From Xanthomonas phaseoli pv. phaseoli (GTDB lineage Bacteria > Pseudomonadota > Gammaproteobacteria > Xanthomonadales > Xanthomonadaceae), in the NCBI GenBank assembly GCA_022749655.1, contig CP094243.1:4898001-4962000 (forward strand): a stretch of DNA of 64,000 nucleotides, read 5' to 3'. Shown piece after piece: positions 10,017 to 18,903 of the stretch. A program made the translations under genes and the position numbers. The notes below the pieces were generated by a model. The model had not been told where the DNA came from, ran no database searches, and saw only the letters and a list, made by a program, of their open reading frames with translations. The stretch's first letter is position 1; every line of letters begins with the position of its first letter.

Positions 10017-12462
10017 TCAGCGCAACAGGTCGGGCTGCGCGCGATACCACTCTGGCGCGCCGCGCAGATGCCATTCGGGCGTGTCGCCGCGCAGGCCAAC
10101 TGCCGCGCTCAGCAATCCCCAGCGGGCCAGCAGACTGCCGCTCCGTTGAGTGCCCTGCAGGCGCAGGCGCGCATCGACCTGGAAGCGTTCGTTATGTGCC
10201 TGCAACCGATCGACGATGACCGTCTCGCCTTGCCAGTGCGCGCGTGCGGTCAGCTGCGCCTGGCCAGCATCCACCAGCCGCAGCATCCAGTTCGGAATCG
10301 AGCGGTCGCGCGCGTACAACGCCATCAGAAATGCCAGATCGCGCACCTGGATGCGTACACGCCCATCCACGCCCACCGGTTGTCGCCATTGCATGCGCGC
10401 ATCGTCCAGCACGATGCGCGCCCACCAGCCATCGCGACGTTGTCCATCCGGGCCGGTGAATCCGACATTGCGCAGCTGGATGCTGCTGGCATCGAGACTG
10501 AACTGTTCGGCGCGTAGATCGCCGCGCTGCAGGCGCAGATCCGCATCCACATCGCCGCGCAACGCCAGGCCGGCAAACTGCAGCCGCGCTGCACGCGCCG
10601 CGATGCGCACACCGCCCTTGCCAATGCGCCCACCCGGCTCGATCTGCAGATCGCCGCTGAGCACGCCGCTGCCGCCATCGAAACGTAGTTGCTGTTGCGG
10701 CAGATAGCGGTTGTAGGCGCGCAGATCCGGCACGCGGGCATCGGCGAACACCAGATGCGCGCGGGTGGCATCGCGCAGGCTGCTGAGGTTGTGCGCGTCG
10801 GCGCGTGTGCGCAGATCCAGGCGCAAATCGTGGCCTTGCACGAACGGCCGCGTGGGTGCATCGGTATGCGCGATCGAAAACTGCTGCATCTGCAGTGCAA
10901 GCGCCGGCAGCAACTGTCCACTGGCATCGGCGTCCACGCGCAGATCGGCACTGGCCTGTCCGGTGATCGCATGCCCCATCACGCCCACCTGCGCTTGCAC
11001 GTGCGGCACCTGCAGGCGGCTGCCGGCAGCAAGCTGGCCGCGATCGATCCGCAGATCCGCGTCGACCAGGCCCTCGCCCTCCAGGGTCAGCCAATCCACA
11101 TCCGGAAACAGCGCAGCAATCCAGCTCAACGAAGACAGCTGCCAATGCAGCCGTGCATGCCCGGACGTGCGTGGCAACAGGCTGCGCAGGGAGTGCACGG
11201 GCAGTTGCCTACCTTGCACGCGTATGTCGGCGTCCAGCGTCAGCCCGGCATCGGCTGGCTCGGGCATGCTGACCTTGAGCCGCAGATTCTGATCGACCTG
11301 CAACTGCGCCGTCAGTTCGCCCAGCAATGCGGACGGCACGCGCGTGCTGTCGTGCAGCGGCGCGCGCCATTGCAGTTGGCTTCCAGGCTGCAAGGCGCCG
11401 CGTATCCAGCGCAGCTCGCCATCTGCACGCCCCTTGCCGGCACGCGTCGCCAGCGTGTGCCGGCCCTGCGCATGACGGGTGATATCCAGCGCTGCGGTGT
11501 CGCCATGCACGGCGATCAGCGCATCGGTGAGTTGCAGCACCGCGCTTGCCCCTGCCTGATCCGGTGCGTGCCGCGCGATGCTGGCTTCGATACGCAGCTG
11601 TCCATTGCGCATCACTTCGTCCTGCCCCCACCGCACCCGCGCCGATTCGAATACTGCACGCGAGGGGAACAGTTCCATCGGCCCGCCACGCAGTTGTTTG
11701 AACAGGCCCAGTTGCAGTTGGCCCTGCCCTTCGATATGCAGCTGACGCAGCGACACGGCCTGCACCTGCTCGGCAACGATGTGGTCGAACTGCAGGGTCC
11801 AGGCGGTTGATGACCTGGGTGTCCTGGCTTGAGCGTCGGCGCGCCTGGCTGATTGCGGCGTCCTGTTGGTGGGCGTTGCGGGCGTTGCGGGGCGTTGCGT
11901 TCGTCGTAGTCGTGATGCGCAGACGCTGCGCGGGCGGCGGCGTCGCCGTGTGTTCGACATTGGGCGTTGCGGTGGGCGCCCCCGCGTTTGCCGACGCCGG
12001 CATCTCAGCGATCCCCTTCGCCGCCGCAACAGCAGCACGCGGCGATTGCATCGCCGCAGGCGCTCGCATCGCCACCGTCCCGGGCGTTGCGACCGCAGCC
12101 TGCAGACCGCCACGCACACCGCGCGCGTGCAACTCCGGCACGAGCAGTTGGCGGTGCAGCAATGGCAGCAGCCGGATCTGCCCACTCATCCGGTGTGCAC
12201 CGACACTCCAGTTCGTGCGCGCCGAATGGCCTTGCAGATCGACATCCCACAACACCACACGCCCGGGCCACCAGGTCAGCGCCGGGCCCCATTGCATCGT
12301 GAACTTATCGGGCGAGCGATTCAGCGCAGCCGGGCCAAGCGGTGTGTTGAGCAACAGATTGCCCAGCAGCAAATAGCTTGCGTACAGCGCAATCAGGGCC
12401 GATAGCGGCCATCGCAGTAAGCGCGGCAAGGCGCGCCAGCGGGCGCGAACAGGCATCGTCAT
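10017..12462 (-). CDS. AsmA/YdbH-like inner-membrane-anchored protein, second of a tandem pair, frameshifted
   Basis: The ATG at 12462 has AGGAG nine bases upstream. An N-terminal anchor (WPLSALIALYASYLLLGNLL) is followed by a long periplasmic beta-rich region of the AsmA type. Some AsmA-like proteins bridge the envelope and move phospholipid. A proline/alanine/threonine-rich linker (about residues 130-220) separates the anchor region from the body. The frame changes inside this linker, between about 11815 and 11960, by one extra base. After correction the product is about 814 residues, with WTLQFDHIVAEQVQAVSLRQ matching WTLRFDAITSN of its paralog. The stop at 10017 is followed by a terminator. 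Confidence 0.65.
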
Positions 12463-12555
12463 GACGGCGGGCTCCTGAAGACCGCGCACGCGGCTGGGCA
12501 CAGTGTGCCAAGCCAGCCGTGAGCAGGGCGCAGCACGATCACGCCGGCGACCATA

Positions 12556-14733
12556 TCACTTGGTCTTGGAGACCGCCGGCAGCAGTCCGGGCTGCGCGTC
12601 ATACCACTCGCGCGCGCCGGCCAGATGCCACTGCCGCTGCTTGCCATCGAGTTCGATGCCGGCACCCAGCACACCCCAGCGCAGATACAGATCGCCGCGC
12701 CGCTGCGCATCGTTCAAGGCCAGCCGCGCACGCAGCGACAAGCGCGCGTTTTCCGCGTGCAGGTCGTCGATCAGCACCTGCTGCTTGCGCCAACGCAATC
12801 GACCGGTGGCATCCAGTTCGCCCGAATCCAGCAAGCCCAGCACCCAGCGCGGATAGTCGGCGCGCTGGGCGAATACCGAGAGCAGTGGTGCGATATCGCG
12901 CATGCGAAGGGCTGCGTCGGCATCCACCTGGAACGGTGCCTCGGCCTGGATGGTGCCGGCCCCCACTTGCAACTCGCCCCACCAGTCGGCGTCTTTGCCG
13001 TCCTCGCCCACGCGCATGTTGCGCAGGCGTACACGCGTGCCGCTGAGGTCGAAGAACTTGGTCTTGAAGTCGGCGCGCTGCAGCGTGGCCTGCAACTCGG
13101 CATCGCCGCGCATCTGCACGTCAGCCAACGCCAGATGCGCGCCCTTCGCGCGCAGGTTCGCATGGCCGGTACCGACATCGCCGGAGGCATTGAGCGCCAC
13201 ATCGCCGGTCAGGCTGCCGCTACCGCCGAGCAGGCGCGCGGTATTGCCTGGCAGGTAGCGGTTGTAGGCGGTGAGATCGGGCACACGCGCATCGCTGAAA
13301 CGCAGCTGCGCCTTGAGCGTGTCGCTCAGGCGCGCCAGCTCGGCATCGCCATGCATGGCCAGTTGCAGGTTGCGGCCGTCCAGCAGGAGCTGTTTGGGCG
13401 CATCGCGCGGTGCCGCCTTGAAGGTGGGAATGCTTACATACAGATGCGCCTGCGGGGTGGCGGCATCGTCGATGCGCCCGTGCGCCTTGGCCACGCCGGC
13501 CAGGCGCGTGTCCAACACCTGCGCCACCGCCTCCACGCGCGGAATATCCAGCGTGCTGCCGGCACTCAGCCGGCCCTGTGCAAGGCGCAGGTCCGCTTCG
13601 ACCAGACCGCCGCCTTCCAGCTGGAACCACGGCTTGCGCACGAACAGCTCGGCGATCCAGTTCAAGGATTCGAACTTCCAGCGCCCACGCACTTGCCCCG
13701 ACAGGCGCGGCAACAGCTGCGCCGGCTGTTCGAACGGAACGCTGCGCCCGGCGATGCGCAGATCGGCGTGCAGCTCGCTGCCGGTCTTCTCATCGCGCGG
13801 CAGCCGCGCCTGCACGCGGATGTCCTGGGCCACATCCAGTTGCAGTGCGAGCATGCCGCGGTCGGTGGCGCCGACGCCCGCAAGCAATGGCAGCCGCCAG
13901 ACCGCGCGGCTGCCCGGCTGCAGCGCGCCGCTGGCCAGGCGGACATCGGCCTCCACGCGCGCGGCCGATGGCCCGCTGCCGATGTCCACATGCGGCGCGC
14001 CGGTATCGATCGTCAGCGCCACGGAGTTGGCCTTCAGCTGTAGCCGGGCGTTGGTGATGCCGAGCTTGCGCAGGCCCGGTGCCTGGTCGCGGTAATGGCG
14101 CGGAAACTGGAACTGCGCATCCAGCTGCGCGCCGTTGAATACCTGCACCCCGTCGTAGCTGACCACCGCATCGGTAAAGCCCGCTTCGGAAGGAAACAGT
14201 TCCGACGGCCCGCCCTTGAGCTGCTTCAGAAAACCGACCTTGCCGTGGCCTTGCCCGGCGATCAGCAATTTGCCCAGGCGGGCGCTGCGAATGCTGTTGC
14301 TGGTGATTGCATCGAAGCGCAACGTCCAGCCCTGGTGACCCCGCGGCGGTGGCGGAATGGGCGTATCGGAGGTTTCCACTTCTGCGCTCACGCCGGTGGC
14401 ATGTAGCCACGGCAGGCGCACTTCGCGCCGAAACAAGGCCAGCAGGGCGATACGCGCATGCGCGCGCTCCGCATGGAAGACGTACACGGTACGGTTGGCC
14501 TGCCCGCGCATGCGCACGTTCCAGGCAATGACCTCGCCCGGGAACAGGGTCAGTGCCGGGCCGGTCTGCATGGTGAACTTGTGCGGCTGCCGATTGGTGC
14601 TGGCGTCGAACAACGGGGTATTGAGATAGAGGTTGCCGGCCAGCAGATACAGCGCGTACAGCGCCAACACCACGCCCACTGCACGACGCCACGGCCGTGG
14701 CCAGCGCTGAAAGCGGTCGCGAAGTGAGGGCAT
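12556..14733 (-). CDS. AsmA/YdbH-like inner-membrane-anchored protein, first of a tandem pair
   Basis: An intact 725-residue paralog of the downstream gene. One N-terminal anchor (VGVVLALYALYLLAGNLYLN) is followed by a shared block, NTPLFDASTNRQPHKFTMQ, and FKQLRGGPMELFPS-like FLKQLKGGPSELFPS. A long periplasmic repetitive beta region follows, including shared sequence VPDLTAYNRYLPG. There are no catalytic motifs. The family role, envelope bridging or assembly, is inferred from architecture only. The next gene starts 93 bp downstream, so the pair is probably co-transcribed. The paralog's Pro/Ala linker is absent here, so the two differ mainly next to the anchor. Confidence 0.7.
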   Translation of the reverse strand: MPSLRDRFQRWPRPWRRAVGVVLALYALYLLAGNLYLNTPLFDASTNRQPHKFTMQTGPALTLFPGEVIAWNVRMRGQANRTVYVFHAERAHARIALLALFRREVRLPWLHATGVSAEVETSDTPIPPPPRGHQGWTLRFDAITSNSIRSARLGKLLIAGQGHGKVGFLKQLKGGPSELFPSEAGFTDAVVSYDGVQVFNGAQLDAQFQFPRHYRDQAPGLRKLGITNARLQLKANSVALTIDTGAPHVDIGSGPSAARVEADVRLASGALQPGSRAVWRLPLLAGVGATDRGMLALQLDVAQDIRVQARLPRDEKTGSELHADLRIAGRSVPFEQPAQLLPRLSGQVRGRWKFESLNWIAELFVRKPWFQLEGGGLVEADLRLAQGRLSAGSTLDIPRVEAVAQVLDTRLAGVAKAHGRIDDAATPQAHLYVSIPTFKAAPRDAPKQLLLDGRNLQLAMHGDAELARLSDTLKAQLRFSDARVPDLTAYNRYLPGNTARLLGGSGSLTGDVALNASGDVGTGHANLRAKGAHLALADVQMRGDAELQATLQRADFKTKFFDLSGTRVRLRNMRVGEDGKDADWWGELQVGAGTIQAEAPFQVDADAALRMRDIAPLLSVFAQRADYPRWVLGLLDSGELDATGRLRWRKQQVLIDDLHAENARLSLRARLALNDAQRRGDLYLRWGVLGAGIELDGKQRQWHLAGAREWYDAQPGLLPAVSKTK

Positions 14734-14813
14734 GGGGCGCAGGCAGGAAAGAGTCTGCCGCCACTATCCCGGTTGCGCTGACCGCGAGGCGTGAACAAGG
14801 CTGGTGCCGTTGT

Positions 14814-14864
14814 GGGAATCGGGAATCGGGAATCGGGAATTGGGAATTGGGAATTGGGAATCGG
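14814..14864 (+). repeat. Solo heptamer array (GGGAATN x7)
   Basis: Seven consecutive 7-bp units are followed by GG: three GGGAATC, three GGGAATT and one GGGAATC. The array lies 81 bp upstream of the AsmA-like operon. No inverted partner array is visible within the following 700 bp, unlike the two paired loci at 26107-26229 and 33734-34176. Confidence 0.95.
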
Positions 14865-15110
14865 CGGCGAGCTGGGAGATTGGCGCGCGGCCAGTGACCG
14901 GTGCCGCACCGGCGATGCGCCGCACCGCTGCCATCGCGCCCTCCCGGTGTTTAACGCTTCTCGAACTTCATTGCTGCGCACGACATGCAGCGACATCGCA
15001 GGGTCACGTGCCAGGTGGATAACAGTCCTGCCCGCTCGCTTCATGTGACAGGAAGGCTCTCTCCCCTGCTGTCACTGCGCGAAACGGGCCATCACTGGGT
15101 GGTGTCAATC

Positions 15111-15141
15111 CGTCGGGCCGGCTCCCTGCGCCGGCCCGACG
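15111..15141. repeat. Perfect 11-bp hairpin in a gene-free region
   Basis: CGTCGGGCCGG and CCGGCCCGACG flank a 9-base loop. A weak T-rich stretch (TTCTT) follows on the plus strand, but no plus-strand gene ends nearby. It may be an orphan terminator or a stable RNA element. The rest of 14865-15556 shows no supported gene. Confidence 0.6.
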
Positions 15142-15395
15142 TTCTTGGCTTGCAGCGGCCAGCCAGACGCCTGCGCCCACGACCAAACCGATCGATGCAG
15201 CTAGTGGTCGTCGCTGATCGTCGCCGCCGACGGCACGCGGGGCGCCACGTCCAACGCGCCGCGCGTGCATAGTTGCGGCGCGCCAGCGCAGCCTTGTCTC
15301 CTCGGCGAGCAGTAGCCGTGCGTCCAGCGCACCCACTTGATTGCCTGCGCCGTTGCCGACCTTTGATGCATTTACGCACGTGCCAGCCACCAGAC

Positions 15396-15416
15396 CCTTC
15401 TCTCATCGGGAGAAGG
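15396..15416. repeat. Short inverted repeat (CCTTCTC / GAGAAGG)
   Basis: A 7-bp stem with a 7-base loop. The surrounding wording (cttctctcatcgggagaagg) resembles degenerate intergenic repeats common in xanthomonads. It is not followed by a T tract. Confidence 0.4.
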
Positions 15417-15556
15417 TCACGCGTAGCCAGATGGGGGGGACGCGCGAGGCCCCGCGCTCACCGCAGAGCAGCCAACGCGCTGCCTCGCAATCATTCCGCG
15501 TTGGCGATGCCCCATGCAGCATCAGCAAGCGTCTGCCGGGGCTGCTGCGCCTCAGC

Positions 15557-16630
15557 TCACGCAGCCTCGGCAATCCGGCGCGTGCGCCGTGCGCGCACTG
15601 CGCTCGCCAGGCGTTCCAGCACCTGCACCGAACTGTCCCAGCCGATGCAGCCGTCGGTAATGCTTTGGCCGTAGGTCAGCTCACACCCCGGCAACAGGTC
15701 CTGACGCCCACCGACCAGGTGGCTTTCCACCATCACGCCGACGATGCGCGTTTCGCCGTTTTCCAGCTGATTGGCGATGTCCTCGACGACCTTGGGCTGG
15801 TTCTCGGGATTCTTGCTGCTGTTGGCGTGGCTGGCATCGATCATCAGGCGCGCAGGCAGTCCGGATGCATTGAGCACCTGGCTGGCCGCTTCCACATTGG
15901 CCGCATCGAAGTTGGGCTGCTTGCCGCCGCGCAGGATCACATGGCAATCCGGGTTGCCCGCCGTCGCTGCCACGGCGGTGTGGCCGTCCTTGGTCACGGC
16001 CAGGAAATGATGCGGATGCGAGGCCGCACCCACCGCGTCCACTGCAATCTTGACGTCGCCGCCGGTGCCGTTCTTGAAGCCCACCGGGCATGACAGCCCG
16101 GATGCCATTTCGCGATGCACCTGGCTCTCGGTGGTGCGTGCGCCGATCGCGCCCCAGGCCACCAGGTCGGCGATGTATTGCGGCGAAATGATGTCGAGAA
16201 ATTCCACGCCGGCCGGCAGGCCGAGATTGTTGATATCGCGTAGCAGGCCACGCGCCACGCGCAGGCCCTTGTTGATCTGGAAGCTGCCGTCCAGGTCCGG
16301 ATCGTTGATCAGGCCCTTCCAGCCGATGGTGGTGCGCGGCTTTTCGAAGTACACCCGCATCACGATCTCCAGCGCGTCGCCGAACTGATCGCGCAACGGG
16401 CGCAGGCGCTGTGCGTACTCCATCGCCGCGACCGGGTCGTGGATCGAGCAGGGGCCGATCACCACGGCCAGGCGATCGTCGCGCCCGTGCAGGATGTCGT
16501 GCAGCGCGGCGCGCGCGTTGGTCACGGTTTCGGAGGCGCGCTCATCGCAGGGCAGCAGCGACAGCAGCTGCGCAGGCGGTGCGAGGGCTTCGATCTTGCG
16601 GATACGCAGGTCATCGGTTACGGGCGGCAT
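15557..16630 (-). CDS. aroG: 3-deoxy-7-phosphoheptulonate synthase (AroG/F/H type, class I)
   Basis: Condenses phosphoenolpyruvate and erythrose-4-phosphate to DAHP, the first step of aromatic amino acid synthesis. The frame of 357 residues matches class Ia enzymes. Visible signatures are VVIGPCSIHDPVAAMEYA, VMRVYFEKPRTTIGWKG (PEP and metal site), GARTTESQVHREMASGL, CHVILRGGKQPNF and LMIDASHANSSKNP. The ATG at 16630 (MPPVTDDLRIRKIEALAPP) aligns with the family start. The gene is monocistronic here. Its 190-base upstream region carries an aromatic-rich leader peptide and a terminator hairpin, so transcription is predicted to respond to aromatic aminoacyl-tRNA supply. The symbol is by family type; which isozyme it represents is not certain. 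Confidence 0.93.
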   Translation of the reverse strand: MPPVTDDLRIRKIEALAPPAQLLSLLPCDERASETVTNARAALHDILHGRDDRLAVVIGPCSIHDPVAAMEYAQRLRPLRDQFGDALEIVMRVYFEKPRTTIGWKGLINDPDLDGSFQINKGLRVARGLLRDINNLGLPAGVEFLDIISPQYIADLVAWGAIGARTTESQVHREMASGLSCPVGFKNGTGGDVKIAVDAVGAASHPHHFLAVTKDGHTAVAATAGNPDCHVILRGGKQPNFDAANVEAASQVLNASGLPARLMIDASHANSSKNPENQPKVVEDIANQLENGETRIVGVMVESHLVGGRQDLLPGCELTYGQSITDGCIGWDSSVQVLERLASAVRARRTRRIAEAA

Positions 16631-16686
16631 CACAGTGTCTCGGTGGGCGGTGTTGCATCGGGGAGCCAGGCGCGGCGGCAACAAAA

Positions 16687-16713
16687 AAGCCGCCAGGTGT
16701 GCGCTGGCGGCTT
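16687..16713 (-). terminator. Attenuator terminator in the DAHP synthase leader
   Basis: On the minus strand the arms AAGCCGCCAG and CTGGCGGCTT enclose a 7-base loop and are followed by six T. It lies 57 bases before the DAHP synthase ATG and 25 bases after the leader-peptide stop, the arrangement of an attenuator rather than an end-of-gene terminator. The leader segment CGCTGGCGG (complement of about 16756-16764) can pair with CCGCCAGCG of the upstream arm, forming an alternative antiterminator. Confidence 0.8.
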
Positions 16714-16738
16714 TTCGGGAATGCTGCTGAAGTTTCCT

Positions 16739-16822
16739 TCAGGGTGAGCGCAATCCTTCCTCCGCCAGCGGCATCGGAAAACCGTAGTACCAAAAATAAA
16801 ACTGGCTGCGGGGTGCGTTCAT
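16739..16822 (-). CDS. Aromatic-rich leader peptide of the DAHP synthase attenuator
   Basis: A 27-codon frame starting at the ATG 16822 reads MNAPRSQFYFWYYGFPMP and ends in EEGLRSP. Residues 8-15 (FYFWYYGF) hold three Phe, three Tyr and one Trp, far above chance. A ribosome stalled there would leave the CGCTGGCGG segment (codons 18-21) free to pair with the terminator arm, allowing read-through into aroG. A ribosome running to the stop would cover that segment and permit termination. No strong ribosome site is visible upstream. The gene is too short for automatic annotation. Confidence 0.8.
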   Translation of the reverse strand: MNAPRSQFYFWYYGFPMPLAEEGLRSP

Positions 16823-17358
16823 GGGATGCATTGATACCACGCGTTTTTTCGCATTGCCACTGTTTCATCGGCAACGGACCATGTGTCTCGACGCAGTGGT
16901 TGCGTGGCGCGGCGCGTCGTCAGAGGCATGGCAGCAACGGTTGATCAGGGCAACAAAACGCAATCCGATCGCTGTTGAGCTGCCGATGGCCCTACGTGCA
17001 GCGGCAATGTGGCGGGATGTGCTGCACGCCACTGGCGCGGTGCGATCAAGGCGCTGGCGTGGAAGTTCACCCGCCCGACTGCGGGCGCACTAGGTGCAGG
17101 GCGCACCTTCACCCCGGCACACCAAGGGGCGTTTCAGGCCCGCGCTTCGCGGCAAGCTGATGCGCACACACCGCCTCCGGGGAGCTGTGACACGAACGAT
17201 GCCGCACTGCCGACGTGTCAGTCCTCAAGCCTCGCTGGAGCCGCCAGCTCAATGCAAGGCTGCGCTCCGGACACTGTTTCCAGCCGTGGAACACCGAAAG
17301 TATCGTTTCAACCTCAATACTCGATGTATCTCTAGATCCTGTAATTTCCCATACAAGT
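16823..17358. other. Intergenic region, no supported gene
   Basis: The region lies between the divergent aroG leader and the HipA-like gene. Short open frames are present on both strands without motifs. A single ATCGTTTCA copy lies at 17302-17310, matching two more next to the downstream start codon. Confidence 0.45.
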
Positions 17359-17411
17359 CAAGTACTTGTTACGCTGGCAACCCTGATATATCGTTTCATA
17401 AATCGTTTCAT
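17359..17411 (+). promoter_or_regulatory. Candidate autoregulatory site of the HipA-like gene
   Basis: A perfect 10-bp palindrome CAAGTACTTG (17359-17368) is followed by two direct copies of ATCGTTTCAT at 17390-17399 and 17402-17411, 12 bp apart. The second copy ends three bases before the GTG start. A third partial copy is at 17302-17310. A weak promoter-like pair (TTGTTA, then TATATC) overlaps. Because the product has its own winged-helix region, self-binding is a reasonable inference. Confidence 0.4.
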
Positions 17412-17413
17412 GA

Positions 17414-18799
17414 GTGATTTACGTGCCCCAGCCCGAAGCAGTAGAACGCCTGGTCACCACGCTGCGCATCGACGGCCCCTTGCGCGGCGCCGATCTTGCT
17501 GCGCGATTGGGCGTGAGCAAAGCAACGCTCTCGCGTCTGGTTGCGGCTGCAGGAGCCGCGGTGCGGCGCTACGGCAGCGCCCGCGCCACCAGTTATGCCG
17601 CCGCAGGCGAGGTGCGGGGCGCGCGCGCCTGGCCGCTGTATCGCATCGACAGCCATGCCCGCGTTGTAGCGTTGGGCCAGCTGCATGCACTCCATCACGA
17701 CCATTTCTTCGTAGAGCTGCTGCAGGAAAACCCGGTGCTCCTGCATCCGCCGATGCAGTTGGGCGTGTTCGAGTCGCTGCCCTGGTTTCTGGATGACCAA
17801 CGCCCGCAAGGATTTCTCGGGCGCAATCTGGCACGTCGCGTCTCCGGGCCGTTGCGGCTCCCTGAAAATCTCATGCTGTGGTCGCCCAGTGACACGCTCG
17901 TCGCGCTACTGGCCGATGGTCACGACCAGCTCGGCGACCTGCTCGTTGGCGAGCATGCGCTGGCGCGCGCGCTGTCGTCGATCGATCAGCCCGAGTGCGT
18001 CGATATCGAAGCGCGCACGCAGACATATCTCCAGCATGCCGATGCCGCCCTGCGCGGCGAGGACGTCGGCTCGTCCGCTGCAGGCGAGCAACCGAAGTTC
18101 ACCGCCGTGCTGCGCGAACATGGTGTGTATCGTCCGGTCATTGTGAAGTTCTCCGATCGGATCGATCAGCCGGCCGGGCGGCGCTGGGCGGACCTGCTGC
18201 AGATGGAGCACCTTGCCAACCAAGTGCTACTTGCCGGTGGCATCGCAGCTGCAACGACGCAGCGGCTTCAGGCCGGCGAGCGCGTCTTTCTCGAATCCAC
18301 GCGCTTCGATCGCACCCCGATGCTGGGCCGTCACGGCTTTGTCTCGTTGATGGCGATCTTTACCGCGTTCTATGGGCAGTCGGAGTTCAGTACATGGCGC
18401 ACGCTTGCGCCGCTGCTCAAGCGCGATGGCTGGCTAAGTTCGGAAGATTCCGAGCGTCTTGAGGTGATCAGCTGGTTCGGCGTGCTCATCGGCAACACCG
18501 ACATGCATCTGGGCAACGCAGCGCTGATTCTTGCCGACACGCTGCCGTTGCGGCTTGCGCCGGTGTACGACATGTTGCCAATGGCGCTGCGGCCGGCATC
18601 CAGTGGCGAAATCGTGCCAAGGGAGATCGAGAGTCCACCACCCACGGTCGGGCAATTCGCACAATGGCGACGCGCCGCGGAGATGGCCGAACAGTTCTGG
18701 CAGCGATCCATCCACGACGCTGCCTTGAGCGATCAGATGCGCGGCATTGCCACGCGCGCGTTGGCAAGCTTGCGCCGAGCCGCATCGCGACTTGACTGA
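17414..18799 (+). CDS. yjjJ: HipA-family kinase with N-terminal winged helix (YjjJ/HipH-like)
   Basis: A 461-residue protein related to the HipA toxin kinase but carrying its own DNA-binding region (LRGADLAARLGVSKATLSRLV, residues about 22-42). This is the YjjJ layout rather than a HipA/HipB pair, and no separate antitoxin gene is adjacent. The kinase core has FSDRIDQPAGRRWADLLQME, FLESTRFDR, the catalytic Asp D363 with N368 in GNTDMHLGNAAL, and the metal-binding D386 in APVYDMLP. HipA kinases phosphorylate proteins such as GltX; the target here is unknown. The GTG at 17414 directly follows an in-frame stop, so it is the earliest possible start. Confidence 0.85.
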   Translation: MIYVPQPEAVERLVTTLRIDGPLRGADLAARLGVSKATLSRLVAAAGAAVRRYGSARATSYAAAGEVRGARAWPLYRIDSHARVVALGQLHALHHDHFFVELLQENPVLLHPPMQLGVFESLPWFLDDQRPQGFLGRNLARRVSGPLRLPENLMLWSPSDTLVALLADGHDQLGDLLVGEHALARALSSIDQPECVDIEARTQTYLQHADAALRGEDVGSSAAGEQPKFTAVLREHGVYRPVIVKFSDRIDQPAGRRWADLLQMEHLANQVLLAGGIAAATTQRLQAGERVFLESTRFDRTPMLGRHGFVSLMAIFTAFYGQSEFSTWRTLAPLLKRDGWLSSEDSERLEVISWFGVLIGNTDMHLGNAALILADTLPLRLAPVYDMLPMALRPASSGEIVPREIESPPPTVGQFAQWRRAAEMAEQFWQRSIHDAALSDQMRGIATRALASLRRAASRLD

Positions 18800-18903
18800 C
18801 ATGGTGTCTTGGCTGGTTTTCCCGCGTACATGAGTGCGTCACCGTGACACACCACTGCACGCCACGGCGATGAGGCCATGGCGAACAGTGGGGCACATGT
18901 CAC

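Noticed and set aside
17414..18799. Classic HipBA toxin-antitoxin pair
   Set aside because: No HipB-like gene is adjacent; the DNA-binding region is inside the HipA-like protein itself.
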